From: Alloascoidea africana
Lineage: Eukaryota; Ascomycota; Alloascoideomycetes; Alloascoideales; Alloascoideaceae
Direction: 5' to 3'
NCBI GenBank assembly: GCA_030581615.1
Contig: JAKTTT010000097.1
Coordinates: 1-50,395, forward strand
Length of the DNA: 50,395 bases
This document shows, one piece after another, positions 48,782 to 50,395 of this stretch; position 1 is the first letter of the stretch; each line of letters opens with the position of its first letter. Made by a program: the position numbers and the translations under genes. Below the pieces are notes generated by a model, which saw only the letters and a list, made by a program, of their open reading frames with translations, searched no databases and had not been told where the DNA came from.

Positions 48782-50395
48782 ATGGTGTCTAGGTCACAAG
48801 GAACGTTAACATTAGAAACGAGCACCGAGATGTTGTCTTTGCCGTCTGAAGAAACTTGCTCCAAGCCATCCACTTGTCACCAAGCCTTGTTTGCGGGTCA
48901 AATGCCCAATGAAATCCTTGTGCAAATCTTTAGTTATTTGGATTTACGTTCGATCAACCAAGCAAGTAGTGTTTGCAAAACCTGGCACAAACTTGTCCGC
49001 TCGAACGCCATCTGGAAGCCGATTTTCGTTCACGAGTTTGGGACTGAGTCGTTTCCAAGCACCTCAAAAAGCAGCGAATGGAGAACGGAATACTTTTACA
49101 GAAAGTTTTGTCTCGCGAATTGGAGTAAAGGAGAAGAAAATCGCCACATCATTACGAATGACACAGAAATTTTGAATTTCGAAGTGGACTTCCAGGAAAG
49201 CCGGGTGGGGATCTATTCAAATAGAAGCGGTTATGTCAATATCGTTGGTCCAAATATAGACAAAATTTCTTTAAACATACATGCTGGAGAAAAAACATTG
49301 CCACTAATGGCCTTTTCAAGAGAAGTCATGGCTTTTGCATTCTACGATAATACATTAAAGATAGTTTTGGCTCCAATTGGGTCTACAAGTTGGACTTGCA
49401 GTACATTTTCTGCTCTCCACGAGGCAAGAATTTCAGCGCTATGTCTGAACCAACAAAACATTGATAATAGCTACAATAAAGCTTCTCTTTACAGTGGGGA
49501 CTGTGACGGCAAGATATTTGCTTGGGATCTGAGAAGCCATGAAAAGCTCGGCGAATGGCAACTAGAAACACACGGCTATGCGATTAGTCACATTTTTGCT
49601 GACTTCAAGGGCGCTATTGTGGCAAGAGATGACAACAGCAATATATACTACAAGGATGCAACTGGCGAGGACTTCACTCTGATGATTGCCAATGGACTGG
49701 GTCTGCCTCGTCCGCGATGGCATGTCAAGAGCTACGGCTATATCTTTGAAGTGGACTTCGCTGCAGGGTTCTGCATTATAGGCACACGCAATGAGATCAT
49801 GAGATACGACATGAACATAAAACTAGACAGAGTCCCCAGATGGCCATCACAAATTCTAAGGCTCAACCAGTCTCTTGGAAAGGCGGAGGAACGGTGGCCT
49901 GTCTATTCATCGATCGACGAGACGGCTCTTCTTTCATACGAAAAGTCACTCCCTGGTGGTGATGCATGCTTAGCTACAGTGCGAGTTCCGACGGGCGAGA
50001 TCATAGTGTTTGACATTCGTCAGCGGACAAATGGCCAATTCTTGAAGCCATTGACCATCATTCGAGGTGAGCTTTTAACTCATGAACCTCGTTTCCGTGT
50101 CAGTTCAGTTGTGAATAACTCTCTCGTGGTCATGGTTGGCTTCCCTCTGTTGTCGGAAATTGGGCGTGTTCTTGTGTATGATGCTCTCACTGGAACCAAA
50201 CTTCGCACTCTAATGCCTATGCTCCCTGGAAATCTGAAATCTTTTCAGCTCATAAGTTATACGGTTGACATTGCTAAGCCGGATCACGATCCTGGCGTTG
50301 CTGTGTGTGCTTTTTCTATTAAAAACAGAATACGGTGCTTTTGTTATGGAAATGCGCCTTCATACGACCTGGCAGCGCTTAAAAGAGCCGCCGTA
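48782..50395 (+). CDS. F-box / WD-like propeller protein, copy F (3' end outside window)
   Basis: The frame opens with ATG at 48782 and runs without a stop to the window edge, 538 codons, so the gene is partial only because the window ends. The F-box is at about 42-86 (MPNEILVQIFSYLDLRSINQ, VCKTWHKLV, AIWKPIFVHEFG). The linker SEWRTEYFYRKFCLANWSKG is almost that of copy A, including 67 identical bases. Blades include SLYSGDCDGKIFAWDLRSH, ADFKGAIVARDDNSNIYYKD, VDFAAGFCIIG, SYEKSLPGGDACLATVRV, IIVFDIRQRTNG and RVLVYDALTGTKL. It is closer to copy A in the linker and distinct in the propeller. The inferred role is an SCF substrate receptor. Confidence 0.85.
   Translation, partial: MVSRSQGTLTLETSTEMLSLPSEETCSKPSTCHQALFAGQMPNEILVQIFSYLDLRSINQASSVCKTWHKLVRSNAIWKPIFVHEFGTESFPSTSKSSEWRTEYFYRKFCLANWSKGEENRHIITNDTEILNFEVDFQESRVGIYSNRSGYVNIVGPNIDKISLNIHAGEKTLPLMAFSREVMAFAFYDNTLKIVLAPIGSTSWTCSTFSALHEARISALCLNQQNIDNSYNKASLYSGDCDGKIFAWDLRSHEKLGEWQLETHGYAISHIFADFKGAIVARDDNSNIYYKDATGEDFTLMIANGLGLPRPRWHVKSYGYIFEVDFAAGFCIIGTRNEIMRYDMNIKLDRVPRWPSQILRLNQSLGKAEERWPVYSSIDETALLSYEKSLPGGDACLATVRVPTGEIIVFDIRQRTNGQFLKPLTIIRGELLTHEPRFRVSSVVNNSLVVMVGFPLLSEIGRVLVYDALTGTKLRTLMPMLPGNLKSFQLISYTVDIAKPDHDPGVAVCAFSIKNRIRCFCYGNAPSYDLAALKRAAV
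49049..49115 (+). repeat. Patch shared with copy A (568-634)
   Basis: This is the partner of the 67-base identical tract in copy A, in the linker just after the F-box. Confidence 0.8.

Noticed and set aside
1-50395. Mobile elements, LTRs and CRISPR arrays
   Set aside because: I found no terminal repeats, transposase or reverse-transcriptase motifs, and no regularly spaced repeats; the only repeats are microsatellites, polyQ tracts and the paralogue patches.

Overview
The window is nuclear DNA of an ascomycete budding yeast (Saccharomycotina). Compact genes, short introns with CTAAC-type branch sites and yeast-type orthologues (PUF3, YRA1, AKR1, GPI18, SHE4, YNG2) show this. CTG falls at conserved leucines (for example in the BolA-like gene), which fits the standard code rather than a CUG-Ser clade. 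A Pmp20/Ahp1-type peroxiredoxin and many introns suggest a Komagataella/Ogataea-like methylotroph lineage, but I cannot fix the species.

There are two layers. (1) A conserved core from about 5.2 to 42.2 kb. In order it holds PUF3 (-), COI1-like (+), YRA1 (-), AFI1-like (+), LRP1/C1D (-), a giant Q-rich nuclear protein (+), a peroxiredoxin (+), a GOR1-like 2-hydroxyacid dehydrogenase (-), BOL3/AIM1-like (-), a tail-anchored coiled-coil protein (+), GPI18 (-), VAC1/PEP7 (-), AKR1 (-), SHE4 (-), YNG2 (-), a Medusa/DUF7082-type regulator (+) and an Rnt1/Dicer-like protein with a degenerate catalytic site (+). Ten of these genes carry 16 introns by my reading, including a five-exon COI1-like gene and a five-exon YRA1 with a 1,056-nt intron. 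(2) Flanking clusters of one intronless gene family, an N-terminal F-box followed by a WD-like propeller: two copies on the left (346-2013 +, 2850-4592 -) and three on the right (43275-45230 -, 46074-48068 -, 48782 to the window end +). They show near-identical N-terminal patches beside strongly diverged propellers, and one copy has an in-frame amber codon.

The most interesting items are the F-box/propeller family, which looks like a birth-and-death family shaped by gene conversion; the Rnt1/Dcr1-like protein with two dsRNA-binding domains that has lost key metal-binding residues; the YRA1 long intron at the same codon position as in S. cerevisiae; and perfect UGUANAUA Puf3 elements in the 3' flanks of both small mitochondrial-protein genes, one of which shares a promoter with PUF3 itself.

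I saw no tRNA, rRNA, CRISPR array, transposon or LTR element. Splice sites were placed by eye from motifs, frame and protein similarity. Orthologue names rest on remembered family features, not on a search.
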